Shown here: positions 31,816 to 42,098 of the stretch, piece after piece | Numbering within the stretch: the stretch's first letter is position 1 | How the letters are laid out: the number at the start of each line of letters is the position of its first letter | NCBI GenBank assembly: GCA_905116865.2 | Contig: CAJHNH020000807.1 | Span: 130,828-194,827, forward strand | Reading direction: 5' to 3' | Source: Candidula unifasciata | Taxonomy: Eukaryota > Mollusca > Gastropoda > Stylommatophora > Geomitridae | DNA length: 64,000 bases | The notes under the pieces: model-generated | Seen by the model: only the letters and a program-made list of their open reading frames with translations | Database searches by the model: none | What the model was told of the DNA's origin: nothing | Translations under genes and position numbers: made by a program

Positions 31816-32579
31816 TACACACATACTTACATAATGTGTTCTCTAGCTTTTTGGTTTTGATCATAGCATTCTCAAGAGATATGACTGTCGCAAAGGCTAC
31901 ATGCAATATGCGTGTAACCTTGTTTCAAATAATTATTTCCCGATTTGTTTCAGTTATATTTTCTTTGCCAGCCGAGCAAAGACTATAAACTCATCTAGGA
32001 GCGAAATAGTTTAAAGTCAGCAATGAAGTTCCCTCTGCCCGTAATACAACACCCACCCAGTATTGGATTGGCTGCGTGTTGCCTGTGCAGCGTGTTCATC
32101 TCCACTGCAAACGTCATTGTGGTCAGAATAGCACATGCTGCAGAAGGTACCGGGTCACAAGAGTAGTACTTCGTCAGTCTGTCTGTCAGAGCTATCCTCA
32201 TGAACCAACTGCCAACCAGAGCTGTTTCTGCCCTGTCATGATATTAATTTTCAGGCATCATTTCTTCGTTCTAGGATAAAGTTAGCATCCTCCTTATGTG
32301 CTCTTCCACCGAACCCGTTCGCACATTGTGGGATGTTAGGTTGAGGAGCAACGGGAGGGCCAGCTCTTATACACTCCTAGCCCCAGCTCTCCATTGATAC
32401 GACGCCTCCTCATGGATGGTCAGAAATCTTAAGGTACATTCAACAAAGTCGCATATACTCCATCCATACTCGACTGTGCGCGGGACTGGCAACTGGCGGT
32501 TGAGCTGTCTGGTTTTGAGGGGTACCCCGAACTATCTCCGAAGGACTGAGCTGAGGTTGTACATGGTGTTGCACTCGCG

Positions 32580-32880
32580 GCAGAGTGTCACTTCATCACA
32601 ATAGACATGAGCGTGCCGTACGATTCGCGAAGTACAATGATCTAGCAATCAATCTAAGGAGTGAAGAAGGGTACGTAGTAAAATTCTTAGCAATCGAGGT
32701 AGTTGAAAGAGGCCTACACTCCAACTCCACATGTAATATACAGATGCACCCGGGCTTATGCAAAACTGAGCGTAAACGGACATCAAAGGGTGAAGTTGCA
32801 GAGAGGATTCGAGCTGGTCATGGACGCTACAGAATAACGTCGGGGATATGCCTCGGTAGACTCGTCTAAGCCCCATGTGG
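32580..32880 (+). pseudogene. Possible non-LTR retrotransposon C-terminus
   Basis: The + frame 32585-32869 has H-x-R-A-V-R-F-A-K-Y, then FLAIEVVERG, then KGEVAERIRAGHGRYRI. This resembles the HxxR...KY...IEVGxRG pattern in a C-terminal segment of some invertebrate LINEs, recalled from general knowledge. The match is short and could be chance. Confidence 0.3.
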
Positions 32881-33109
32881 AACATAACTTAAAAATTCCT
32901 TAAGCTCAAGTTGTCCGATTACCGTCTGCCCGTTACAGCTGCCAAAATATGTGTCCAATAAACATCTCTTCGATGAACGAACCGTCCATCTGGCACTCTA
33001 GTCATGCAGGTAGGGCTCAATTTGCTACTACAGCAATGATATACCACCATAACCTCAGTACCCGTACAATTACCATAATATCATCTCCGATAAGCGCAGC
33101 ATTAGATGT

Positions 33110-33232
33110 CTGGGAGCCGGGAGTCATGACCCGGGTCGGACCACATTACCTATCTTGTGCCGATTGGTCCATAAAATATAGGTCTAGCCCTATATGCACT
33201 ATAACTTAAAGGCCTGGAAAGGGGACTTTTAC
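33110..33232 (+). mobile_element. SINE-B 3' half with microsatellite tail
   Basis: GGACCACATTACCTATCTTGT, GCCGATTGGTCCATAAAATA, GGTCTAGCCCTATATGCAC and GGACTTTTACTT run straight into the TG/TA block. Confidence 0.8.
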
Positions 33233-33286
33233 TTATATATGTGTGTATATATGTATGTGTGTATATATATGTGTGTATATATATGT

Positions 33287-33360
<74 letters not shown>

Positions 33361-33385
33361 ATTTGTGTGTGTATATATACATTGT
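33233..33385. repeat. Compound (TA)n/(TG)n microsatellite
   Basis: Alternating GTGTATATAT blocks, then (TA)~16 and (TG)~13, growing from the SINE-B tail. Confidence 0.95.
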
Positions 33386-33389
33386 CACT

Positions 33390-33995
33390 TTTACGATCTG
33401 AATATTGTTAGTTCGTATAACGCACCTAGTCGGTCAGTGCACGAGTGAAGCTTTTAACAGACACCTATGGGGACTGTCATGGGAACTATAGAGTTCGTGC
33501 TTGGTCCACAAGAGGAAGTTAGCCCTTATGCAAACTGAAATCAAGCCATACAGAAGAAACCCCGGTGATTTGAAGTCGATGTCCCTCATTTACAACACAA
33601 AAACGAGATCATGGCATCTGGCAAAAAAAAAAAAAAAAGACATTTTATCGTAGTTTCTGAAACTAGAAAAAATATTAAGAATGTTTTTGGGTTGCTCTTA
33701 TCGACGCAGTACAAATACAGACTAATCTGACATAATCTGGAATTCACAGAGGATTAGGAGAATTAGGAAATCAAAGACAGCACATGGGGAAAATAATATT
33801 AATGCCAGGAAACAGTAATAACATCTTTTGAGATTTGCTGTAGTGAAAAAAATATAATCGGGTAAAAAAAAAAATAAGCGAAGTTCTGTCGTATATGACA
33901 AAACGAATTATGTACACTTGACACAGCTCTTGACATTAGTTACTGGTTATATATGGGACAGCTTATTTTTGTAAGAAATCAAGAACACACAAACG
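33390..33995. other. Unassigned AT-rich DNA
   Basis: Contains A runs at 33624 and 33864. Nothing else is recognised. Confidence 0.4.
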
Positions 33996-34001
33996 TACAC
34001 A

Positions 34002-34130
34002 TGTACACACACACACACACACACACACACGCACGCACGCACACACACACACACGCACGCACGCACGCAGGCACGCACGCACGCACGCACGCACACACGC
34101 CCACACACCCCACACACCCCACACACACTA
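34002..34130. repeat. (CA)n/(CGCA)n/CACACCC microsatellite
   Basis: CA with GCACGCACGC blocks and a CACCCCACA end. The 99-codon His/Thr/Ala frame over it is an artefact. Confidence 0.95.
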
Positions 34131-34284
34131 GTTTTATTGCCTGGCTACACCCGAGACTGTTTAGGAAAATTGTATATTCCCATCCTCAACTTGACTTTTC
34201 CCTTCATCACTCCATAGGTTTGGTTATTGCTCCCGGCTGCAACTGGGGTTAGATCGGGTGTCTGGGAACTGTCCTGTTGGATTG

Positions 34285-34705
34285 TCACCCAGGTTTGAGG
34301 TTTGAACAACGGATCAACAGCATGGCACACGGGTAGTAACCCCTAAGTGCTCTGTTCTTCTTCTAACTCAAGTTCGAGTCCGAAGAAGCTCAGCACAGTG
34401 CATAGGCTCTGTACCCTGGCGAAGATTCTGAAATACTGTTGAGAAAATTTTAACTCTAAATATTTGCCCTGGCAGCGCCGTTAGGCTACTTTTTCGATTT
34501 CCAACTGTTAAAGATTTTTTTTTTACGTGCGCAGCAATGCACAAGGGCGTCCGGTCTTACTACCCAGAGACCAGGGGAAATCACTAGAAGTCCAAGTAAA
34601 AAAACTCCTAGCCTTCACGTGAAAAATCTCAGCCTTTACCGGGGATTGAACCCGGAACGTGTAGCACTCGAGGCGGACACCATACCTCACAACCACGCAG
34701 CTTCC
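34285..34705 (-). mobile_element. SINE-C copy, full length
   Basis: Inverted: GATCAACAGCATGGCACACG, TCTGTTCTTCTTCTAACTC, TTGCCCTGGCAGCGCCGTTA, AATCACTAGAAGTCCAAGT and the head GGGGATTGAACCCGGAACG. The body segment around AAAAATCTCAGCC/AAAACTCCTAGCC is locally duplicated. Confidence 0.85.
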
Positions 34706-34869
34706 CGATTGTCACCCAATAATGAGTAAACAAATAGCCAAATGCCCCAGAAGAAGATTGTGGATTTTAAAATTGCCATCCTAATCTAATTTCAGCCAGT
34801 TTACACAATCAAGATCTTGTAAAAATAAAATAAAACACCATCAAAGCGGATGTTTCGTGTCTGTAACCA

Positions 34870-35050
34870 GGAAGAAGAAATTCGGTGACTTCCGGTGTAT
34901 CGTAGATATGCCACCATGCGATACCTTCGCTGACGCGTAAAGACTTCATTAGTGAACTGAAGTAGTACTTCTGGGCCCAGACGGGAAAGTCTAAAAATCC
35001 GGGCATCAGGAAGTAGGAAAAGAGATACGATAAATCATGACTCTGTAGAA
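34870..35050 (-). CDS. Unrecognised exon-like segment, related to 24371-24600
   Basis: The minus strand has a plausible acceptor (TTATTCTACAG) before SHDLSYLFSYFLMPGF. Then come WAQKYYFSS, GIAWWHIYD and EFLLPGYRHETS. The parallel with 24371-24600 is in order and spacing of Y-LMPGF, W, Y, G and FLL-G. It may be a short internal exon of an unknown gene or a conserved repeat. No function is assigned. Confidence 0.25.
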
Positions 35051-35439
35051 TAAGACTAAGGTTTACACACATGCACAAGTTAGAAGGGGCTTCAAATGTA
35101 GAACTTAAATATAGGACAGATATCGGACTCACATACGACGATGCATTGTAATATACCAGTATTATTGTTTAAGATGTCACAAGCGTTAAATAGTAACACG
35201 AGGGTACAAATGAAGATGGTGACGTCACAATGACAGTTTAAAGATCACCAGGCTACTTTTGACATGCACCAAAGAAGAGCAGCGTTTGTTGTTGTTGTTG
35301 TGGTTGTTGTAAATCAGTGAATGGGTTAAACCTGTAGAACTTCATCAGAGACAGAAGATACAGAATGTTGATGCACCCTGTTAGTCGAACAAGTGGATGT
35401 GTGAAGAAAGAAGTTTCAAACAGGCGTGACTTATGCGTC

Positions 35440-35709
35440 AGACTATTCACCACAAAGTCAGAACGCCAAGTGGTGACCTCAGAGTCAATTGCAGTAATTG
35501 AAGGTCTCGTACAGGAAAACTACCGATTGAATTTGAGTGACAGGGCCGCACTTGTTGACATCAGTCACGGTTCAGCACGCCATATCCATTATGTGTCTAC
35601 AGAACTGCAAAGTGTCTGTGGTTGCCACAGCGGCTTACTGCGGAAATGAAACAACGACGCATTGATGCTTGTCAGGAATTGTTGCTGTGCTTAAACAGAA
35701 GAGGATGGT

Positions 35710-35747
<38 letters not shown>

Positions 35748-35885
35748 GGGGGGGGGGAGACAGAGAGAAAGAGAGAGAGGAAGGAGAGATGCCACCACCC
35801 CTCCTCACTGAAACCAAAGCAGTTTCACATGCAGTCATCTACAGGGAAGTTTACGCTGACTCCCTTTTGTTAGAAACGAGTCGTT
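35440..35885 (+). pseudogene. Mariner-like transposase, N-terminal half, broken
   Basis: It encodes decayed mariner helix-turn-helix and linker motifs: IEGLVQENYRLNLSDRAALV with ISHGSARHI, then in another frame AEMKQRRIDACQELL, and, after a GA array, HHPSSLKPKQF with STGKFTLTPF. Mariner order (HTH, KQRR-x(3)-C-x-ELL, HPSSPKPKKF, SAGKVMLT-like) is kept. The stretch that should hold the first catalytic Asp (TGDE) is replaced by the GA array. Frameshifts and stops make it inactive. A downstream piece lies at 37670-37835. Confidence 0.75.
35711..35795. repeat. (GA)n array inside the mariner remnant
   Basis: GA repeats with a G run in the middle, exactly between two mariner coding blocks. Confidence 0.95.
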
Positions 35886-35909
35886 AGTTTAGAACCACAC
35901 ATGTTTAGT

Positions 35910-36655
35910 GAGCAGACAGTGGCTAGACGCTCGCCCGCATATCTGAAGGTCGTGGGTTCAGGTCCTGACAGACCAGATTCACTTACTCCTCTCACATCTT
36001 TTGTTTTAAACATTACTTTGGTTCCCAGGTCAACCCAGCCCTAAACCGGTTCTAGGTGAAAGTCTTACAGTCTAGGAAAGTAAAGGCACTCGGTAGGATG
36101 GTGCCCACATCACTCACCTAGTGACGACCACATCACTCACCGAGTGACGACCACATCAACCACAGAGTGACGACCACATCACTCACCGAGTGACGACCAC
36201 ATTACCCACCGAGTGACGACCACATCACCCACCGAGTGATGACCACATCACCCACCGAGTGACGACCACATCACTCACCGAGTGACGACCAAATCAACCA
36301 TCGAGTGACGACCACATCATCCACCGAGTGACGACCACATCACCCACCGAGTGACGACCACATCACTCACCGAGTGACGACCACATCAACCACCGAGTGA
36401 CGACCACATCATCCACCGAGTGACGACCACATCACCCACCGAGTGACGACCACATCAACCACCGAGTGACGACCACATCACTCATCGAGTGACGACCACG
36501 TTAACCACCGAGTGACGACCACATCACCCACCGAGTGACGACCACATCACCCATCGAGTGACGACCACATCATCCACCGACTGCCGATTGGTCTATAGAA
36601 TATTGATCTAGCCATATATACCCAATAGGCCCGAAGCATGGACAAGTGAGCTTCA
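35910..36655 (+). mobile_element. SINE-B copy with internal minisatellite
   Basis: Head CAGTGGCTAGACGCTCGCC with B-box GTGGGTTCAGGTCC. Body GGTTCCCAGGTCAACCCAGC and GGAAAGTAAAGGCACTCGG. Then the 23-bp array (36100-36585), then the normal SINE-B tail CCGATTGGTCTATAGAATA and ATATATACCCAATAGGCCC. The array replaces a single copy of the segment ACCACATCACCCACCGAGTG. Confidence 0.9.
36100..36585. repeat. 23-bp minisatellite, ~21 units
   Basis: The unit starts ACGACCACATCA and ends CACCGAGTG, with one variable site pair (CCC, CTC, ACC, TCC) after ATCA. The variants repeat in the order ACC, TCC, CCC, CTC across units 9-12 and again (first three) in units 13-15, a 92-bp higher-order period. Confidence 0.97.
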
Positions 36656-36659
36656 CCAT

Positions 36660-37084
36660 TACTAGTCTTATGAGGCTGTTTATAGAGTAAATGCCAGAGA
36701 AAACGCATCAGCATACGTTAAAGAGAATCCCCAATTAGCGTACTTTATAGATGAAAGACCAAATAGGGAACCTTTAGCCAAAGTAAGGATGACCCCATAT
36801 TCAAAACTGTGAAGTGCGAAAAAGTGGTAGTTCACGTGCAAGAGTGAATAGTAAAGGAGGAATTTCGTGCGAGTGATAAGCTTAGGAGAGACAAAGTAAG
36901 TTTATTATGTGTGAGTCGTCTGGGCGAACGTGGTGTGTTTGAGTATGTCAGTGGTTGTTAGAATGTCTGTCAAAATAAAAGCCGGCTACGGTGGATAACA
37001 AAAAAGGTGGAAGAAAACCAGCTAATTGTTGAGTGAAGAGAAACATAGACTGTGAAGAGTCAACAGCTAGTGTTAACAAATAAA
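36660..37084. other. Unassigned DNA
   Basis: Between the SINE-B and SINE-H. There is no clear mariner homology, although by position it lies within the broken mariner. Confidence 0.4.
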
Positions 37085-37095
37085 GTTTACATGTT

Positions 37096-37323
37096 GTTTG
37101 TTGTTTGTTTGTTTAAATATCCAGAAGCAATGAGTTCTTAATCCTTAGGCTCGGTATTATGGATATCGCAACCTTTCGACCTTGATTCCATTGTAAATAC
37201 CGTAAATCTGGGAGAAAATGTGGCTTTCCTGCCTACCCCCGGGATTGAACCCGGACCACAAGGAGTTCGTCACCCGGTTTCCGCGCAATCCGGTTTAGCC
37301 AATTACGCTAGAGAGCCGGGCAT
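37096..37323 (-). mobile_element. SINE-H copy, full length with TSD
   Basis: On the minus strand the head is GGCTCTCTAGCGTAATTGGC, with B-box GGGTTCAATCCCGG, then GGCAGGAAAGCCACATTTTC. The tail ends GGATATTTAAACAAACAAAC. The perfect 11-bp TSD GTTTACATGTT is at 37085-37095 and 37324-37334. Confidence 0.9.
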
Positions 37324-37334
37324 GTTTACATGTT

Positions 37335-37450
37335 AAAAAAAGGCAACTTGCTGTCATTGTTTGACTGAAAGTGAGGTACTGAGTCTACATGTTGAGACAA
37401 GGCAACTTGCTATAATTGTTTGACTGACAGTGAGGTATTTGAGAGTTTAC
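37335..37450. repeat. 58-bp tandem duplication
   Basis: GGCAACTTGCT at 37342 and 37400 begins two copies that share ATTGTTTGACTGA and AGTGAGGTA. Confidence 0.9.
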
Positions 37451-37669
37451 AATCTTGAGAATAATCTCATAGACAGACTAACGACCAGCTACTGAGATGG
37501 CTTTACTTGATGAAACAGCCAGTAAACATTGCTCCGGTGAAAGTGTGTGCTGTCCGTCTCTTGTAAGCAGTTCACGTGTGCAGTCACTATGGATCTTTTC
37601 TACTGGGACAGCTGAGGTACCTGGCTATAGCAATGCTTCCAATTCGATGAGAGGAGGTACACTGCAAAT

Positions 37670-37835
37670 GCCGAGAGGAAAAACATTTACAAGTGATACG
37701 CATCTAGACCTTCTCAGGAATCATCTTCGACCTATAATCAAATCTAAACGACGTGGGCTGCTGAGTGAAAGGGTCCCTTTACTATATGACAATGCTGGAC
37801 CCCATACTTCCATAGGCACGGTTGAAACCCTAATG
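37670..37835 (+). pseudogene. Mariner-like transposase fragment with second catalytic Asp
   Basis: Inside an open frame (37497-38066), residues FTSDTHLDLLRNHLRPIIKS, then KRRGLL, then LLYDNAGPHTS match the mariner block L-x(3)-LR-x-I-x(3)-KRRG and the D-N-x-x-PH motif. The third catalytic Asp region (HPPYSPDLAP-like) is not recognisable. The remaining frame before and after has no mariner similarity, so the 189-codon frame is probably fortuitous. Confidence 0.7.
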
Positions 37836-37839
37836 ACCT

Positions 37840-38230
37840 CCAATTTCAGAGTGTACCGCAGTAGTTATGTAGCGATGTTTTATTATCCTGGCGATAAAGG
37901 AGCAGGCGCCCTCAACATGCTGCAATCTGTCGCCGAAGCCTGCCGCCGCCCTCTGCGATGCCTGGCACTGCTTGCAATGGCCTGGTACGGTGTGTGTATT
38001 TTTAAAAAGTGGAGTGGGGAAATAAAAGTAGGTTATTTGAATAAGCTTGTTGTAGTATATAGCTAGGTTGTGATGTATTGGTTGTTTGGTATATCAGTTA
38101 TACGACCTTAAACCTTGGGCTGTTACACTGTAGATTTACAACTGTCAAGCGTCTAAATGAATGAGTTAACAGAATGTTTCTATACCTAAGGCAGTCCAGT
38201 TGCTTCTTTAAGACGGGGCTTAAAGTGTAT
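37840..38230. other. Unassigned DNA
   Basis: Flank of the mariner fragment. No recognised feature. Confidence 0.4.
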
Positions 38231-38234
38231 ATGC

Positions 38235-38718
38235 GTGATTTAAGCCTGGTTGACGCTGGCTAGAGAACACGATACATACAGGCATCGTGATGGTAACTGA
38301 CTGTAAAGCTTGCTGACAGAAGTGAGGACAGGCATGCTATGTGTACACTGACATGCTTTGCTTTAGAGGTCATGGATACAAAGCATTGTCTGGATAATTT
38401 CTCCCGGGTATGCCGGTGTGTTGGGAAATGACCAGACGGAAAGACTAAATGGCTGTGTACAACTTGGTGAAATACTGATGCATAATAAGGCAGACATGGT
38501 TAAAGCCAAAATTAGAAGCACGTGTACAATGCGTACCATCAAACTGATCATCACTGTCTGGTGAGAGGAGTAAGGGATCTGGTCGATACTCGACGCTCAG
38601 ATGAAAGGCAAGACGGACATATAACCAGACTGATCCTGGTATCATTTGTTTTAGAACCTTGCGCTAGGTGTTTAGGATGGGGATGGAGCGTTTAAGGCTG
38701 TGATATCTTGAATCAACT

Positions 38719-38720
<2 letters not shown>
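38235..38720 (+). pseudogene. RNase H domain remnant of a Jockey/R1-like LINE, copy 1
   Basis: RNase H cleaves RNA in RNA:DNA hybrids during LINE replication. Frames give VTDC (the catalytic TDS position) and VLGNDQTERLNG, where the usual GNxxAD has Glu in place of the last Asp. Frames shift between motifs and the Cys-rich end is damaged. It is collinear with copy 2 at 47985-48548. Confidence 0.75.
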
Positions 38721-38755
<35 letters not shown>

Positions 38756-38814
38756 CTATATATATATTGCTCTCTCTCTCTCTATCTCCATATATACACT
38801 TATATATAATTATA

Positions 38815-38862
<48 letters not shown>
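38721..38862. repeat. (CA)n, (CT)n and (TA)n compound microsatellite
   Basis: CA ~16, CT-rich, then TA ~19, at the 3' end of the RNase H remnant. Confidence 0.95.
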
Positions 38863-38863
<1 letters not shown>

Positions 38864-38869
38864 CAATGA

Positions 38870-39277
38870 TGCTGGTTTCTACATCAGCCTTCCGATGGAC
38901 AGTTAGTATGAACACTGATAACACCCAAGTGTTCTGTTATTACAGTTTATTGTTGTACAACCAAGATGTCGTCCAGTCGTTATCTGGTGTTCTCACTCGT
39001 CAGATTGAGACTCCAGCACGAACACTGTCACAGCCGGCACGCACTTGAAAAATAACATTCAGTTACCTTTCAGTCCATACGTTTCACATACGCTGAGATA
39101 TTGCATCTCAATCAGGGTGCCACGAAGATTCACAATCGCTCGACGATACAAATCAGAATCATTCATCTTTCGCCATTGTCATGCGATTTATGTACTCGTT
39201 CTGTTCTTCAACAATCACAAGTTCATCATTCATTCGACACAGGAAACTCTCATCTCTTAACTAACACAAACTGCTTC

Positions 39278-39280
<3 letters not shown>
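38870..39280. other. Unassigned DNA
   Basis: No recognised element. Confidence 0.4.

Positions 39281-39364
<84 letters not shown>
39281..39364. repeat. (CT)n microsatellite, 42 units
   Basis: Pure CT, followed by a C run. Confidence 0.97.
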
Positions 39365-39367
<3 letters not shown>

Positions 39368-39369
39368 CC

Positions 39370-39774
39370 CCACCTTCAAACCTTCCACCCGTTTCCACGG
39401 TTGATCACATTTCAACAGTTCAGTTAACTACCCATTGACCCTCTTACGTCGTATCGGAAACCCTCTGAAAAATTCTATGTTACAATCTCCACGACCCAAC
39501 AAAACAAAGTATACTTTTTGTTTATTTTGGTTATAATTGAATGGTTAGGAGTTACTTTACTGTAATGATCTATTTCCCACCATTCCCTTGGGCGAAAGGT
39601 TATTGTTTACCCTAATATAGGTTAACCATGTGTTGACCAAATATATATGGACGTCAGTGGGAAAATTCTTCTTTCACTCACAGACAGGGGAATTAAGTCC
39701 TTCACCTAGCGCTGTAAAACACTTAAGTTTGTTTTACGACTGCACAGATTGGGTTCACCAGTGCATTTTTTACA
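39370..39774. other. Unassigned DNA
   Basis: Nothing recognised. Confidence 0.4.
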
Positions 39775-39905
39775 GAGACACCTAGGGATTGTCGCCGAAG
39801 CTATGTTGTTCGTGGTTTGTGCGACGCTCTCGGCAAAGCGCTAGCCGTTCTGCGGAAGGAAACCGAGTAATATTGGATAAAATCCATTGCAACGATACAG
39901 ATCCT
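39775..39905 (+). mobile_element. SINE-G middle fragment
   Basis: AGACACCTAGGGATTGTCGC, GTGCGACGCTCTCGGCAAAG and CGCTAGCCGTTCTGCGGAAG match the SINE-G body. The head is missing. Confidence 0.65.
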
Positions 39906-39909
39906 CTCG

Positions 39910-40530
39910 CCTCTTACTTCCAAAATGTTAACTCTCAGCAGACAGTTGATACTATATCTTGTTTGATTAATTAGGAGTTTTGAATTTAAATTAATCAATG
40001 TATGCTTCTAAAACTATTAAAATTTTTATCATATTAGACAAAAGGGAATAATGGCAACACCTGGGGCAAGGTAAGTAAATAAAGCATCTGGATATGTCAT
40101 ACAAATAGTATGTAGGGACAAGGGGTTTCCGTGTCAAAATCAACAAGCTGTTTGCCTGGCTTGATCAGTGGGTGTTTTAGAAATAAGACTAGCTCGTAAC
40201 ATTTCCCATTAACAATTTAAACAAGTTAAATGATGCCAAGAGTTTTTATAACGTTGATAAGGTTTATACCAAGAAGCAAAACTAATCATAAACTTTCCCA
40301 CTCAAATATCGGTCAATGTGAAAGAACCTAAAATAAAAAACAACAAACATATTTTTTAAAAGTATTTTCTCATCATTTAGTAAACCGATATAGAACCAAC
40401 CAGACATAAGTTGGAAAAAAGAACACTTCATTGTATCATCTGATAATGTAACTGTACCGAGTGAACCGTGTTTCTGCTTTCATTAGATCAATGTTTCCAC
40501 TGCCTGGAACGGAGAAAAGGCCAATGACAT
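39910..40530. other. Unassigned AT-rich DNA
   Basis: No recognised element. Confidence 0.4.
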
Positions 40531-40539
40531 ATAAGTAAG

Positions 40540-40820
40540 AGTCCCCCGTGTGGCCCCATTATGGGGGAAACAAGAATAGACCCACTGCCTCCACAAAAGC
40601 ATGTCGTAAGAGTCGACTAATTGGGGAGCTTCCTAGGAAGTCGGAATGCATCTGCCAGAGAGGCAAGGAACCAACAGTCTGTATTCAAGAGAATGAAATC
40701 TGTAAAACTGATGCACACGCAACACTCAGCTTCTGGAGCAGGACTGCAGTTCAGTAGTGGACGAGCAACCAGAACCTTCCGCCAGAGTTTACAGCTGGTG
40801 AACGCGAAGAAGAAGAAGAT
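40540..40820 (+). mobile_element. Repeat-E copy, near full length
   Basis: GTGTGGCCCCATTATGGGGG, GAATAGACCCACTGCCTCC, GTCGTAAGAGTCGACTAATT, CTGATGCACACGCAACACTC, GGAGCAGGACTGCAGTTCAG and GTTTACAGCTGGTGAACGC, with a GAAGAAGAAGAAG tail. No obvious tRNA-like head. It could be a SINE with another origin or a LINE 3' UTR. Confidence 0.75.
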
Positions 40821-40832
40821 ATAAGTAAGAGT

Positions 40833-41103
40833 TAGGGACCCTTTTCTCCGCCTTCAGGCGTATTAGGTATATAGGGCTAGACCTATATTTTATAGACCAA
40901 GCGGCAATTGGTGGGGGTGATGTGGTCAGCATCACGAAGGTCGCTTTTACTTCCCAGGACTGTAACTGGTACCCACACAAGGCTGGGTCGACCTGGATGC
41001 CAAGGTTATTTTGGAAAAAAGTCAGGACCCTGTCAGGACCCGAAGCCACGACTTTCCGATCCGCAGACGAGCGTATTGCCGCTAGACCACGACGAGTCTC
41101 CCA
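40833..41103 (-). mobile_element. SINE-B copy, full length
   Basis: CGTATTAGGTATATAGGGCT, GACCAAGCGGCAATTGGTGG, CAAGGCTGGGTCGACCTGG and the head with CAGGACCCGAAGCCACGAC. It is inserted just after the Repeat-E tail. Confidence 0.85.
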
Positions 41104-41257
41104 ATTAAAAATCAAAGTCTGTAATAGTTTGAAGTAAGTTGTGGAAATCTGGTATGCAAACTGTTAATAATTATGTCCCGGTTAATTATTTGTTTTAAAA
41201 ATGTAAACAAACATTTTTTGCCTTTCTTGTGGTATATAAATATATAAATATAAATAT

Positions 41258-41660
41258 GTGGGGCTGCATGCTCTCAAGGCATGGCGTTTGCCTCAAGTGC
41301 TGGAGGTCCCGGGGTCAATCATAGGCGAAGGCTGGGATTTTTGCATATGGACTTGTGGTAATTGTCCCTGGTTTCTGAGTAGTAAGACAGGACGACCGTG
41401 TGTACTGTTGCTAACTCAAAAAAAAAAAATCTCCTAGCAGTTGCAAACATAAAAGAGTAGCCTAACTGCGCTGAGCTGACAAAAATGGAGCTAAAAATCT
41501 ACTAAAATTATTTCAGAATCCTTGCCTGTGCTACGGAGTTCGTGCACTGCGCAGAACCTCGTCAGACTAAGGCTTGAGGCAGAAGTAGAACAGAACACTT
41601 ATGGGTTATTTACTACCCTTGTGCTATGATGCTGATCCGTCGTCTAAACCTAAACTTAAT
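41258..41660 (+). mobile_element. SINE-C copy, full length reference
   Basis: tRNA-like head GGGCTGCATGCTCTCAAGGC with CCCGGGGTCAATC. Then GGACTTGTGGTAATTGTCCC, an A run, CCTAGCAGTTGCAAACAT, AACTGCGCTGAGCTGAC, GTGCACTGCGCAGAACCTC and GCTATGATGCTGATCCGTC. Confidence 0.85.
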
Positions 41661-41734
41661 ATAAATAAACAGACACCAATTCAAGCAAACAGCGAGCATG
41701 CTTCCTGTTCCTTTTTCAGAAAAAAATCAAAACT

Positions 41735-41797
41735 CCGTGTGGGTTCTGGGGCCCTATTCTAGGGAAAACAAGAAAAGACGCACTGCCTAAGAGCAAA
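41735..41797 (+). mobile_element. Repeat-E 5' fragment
   Basis: GGGTTCTGGGGCCCTATTC, GGAAAACAAGAAAAGACGC and ACTGCCTAAGAGC match the first ~60 bp of Repeat-E. Confidence 0.65.
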
Positions 41798-42098
41798 ACA
41801 CCCTACAAAGTACAAACAGCTGGCGACATTCCTGTAATAACCATACGTCCCTCTCCGGGAACACTGACCAATCAGAATCGACTACTGAAACCCGGCTCAC
41901 CAATCAGAACCTTCGAATATTATAAATTTAGGGTACCCATTACTTCCTGTCATAAGAGAACCGCGCCCTCTGCAACCTGAAAAAGTCACTAATCCCTAAG
42001 ACTGCGTGTGGAAAATGAACCATCCGCCACCTTAGCCAACATCTGGCCCTGCACTAAAGAAATATTTGCCTTTTCCCGAAGAAAATACCCCGCGAGAG

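Noticed and set aside
36100..36585. CRISPR-like regular array
   Set aside because: Units are contiguous 23-mers without spacers, inside a SINE in a eukaryotic context.
37497..38066. Functional 189-codon gene
   Set aside because: Only residues near 37670-37835 match mariner. The ends look like chance extension of the frame and the catalytic triad is incomplete.
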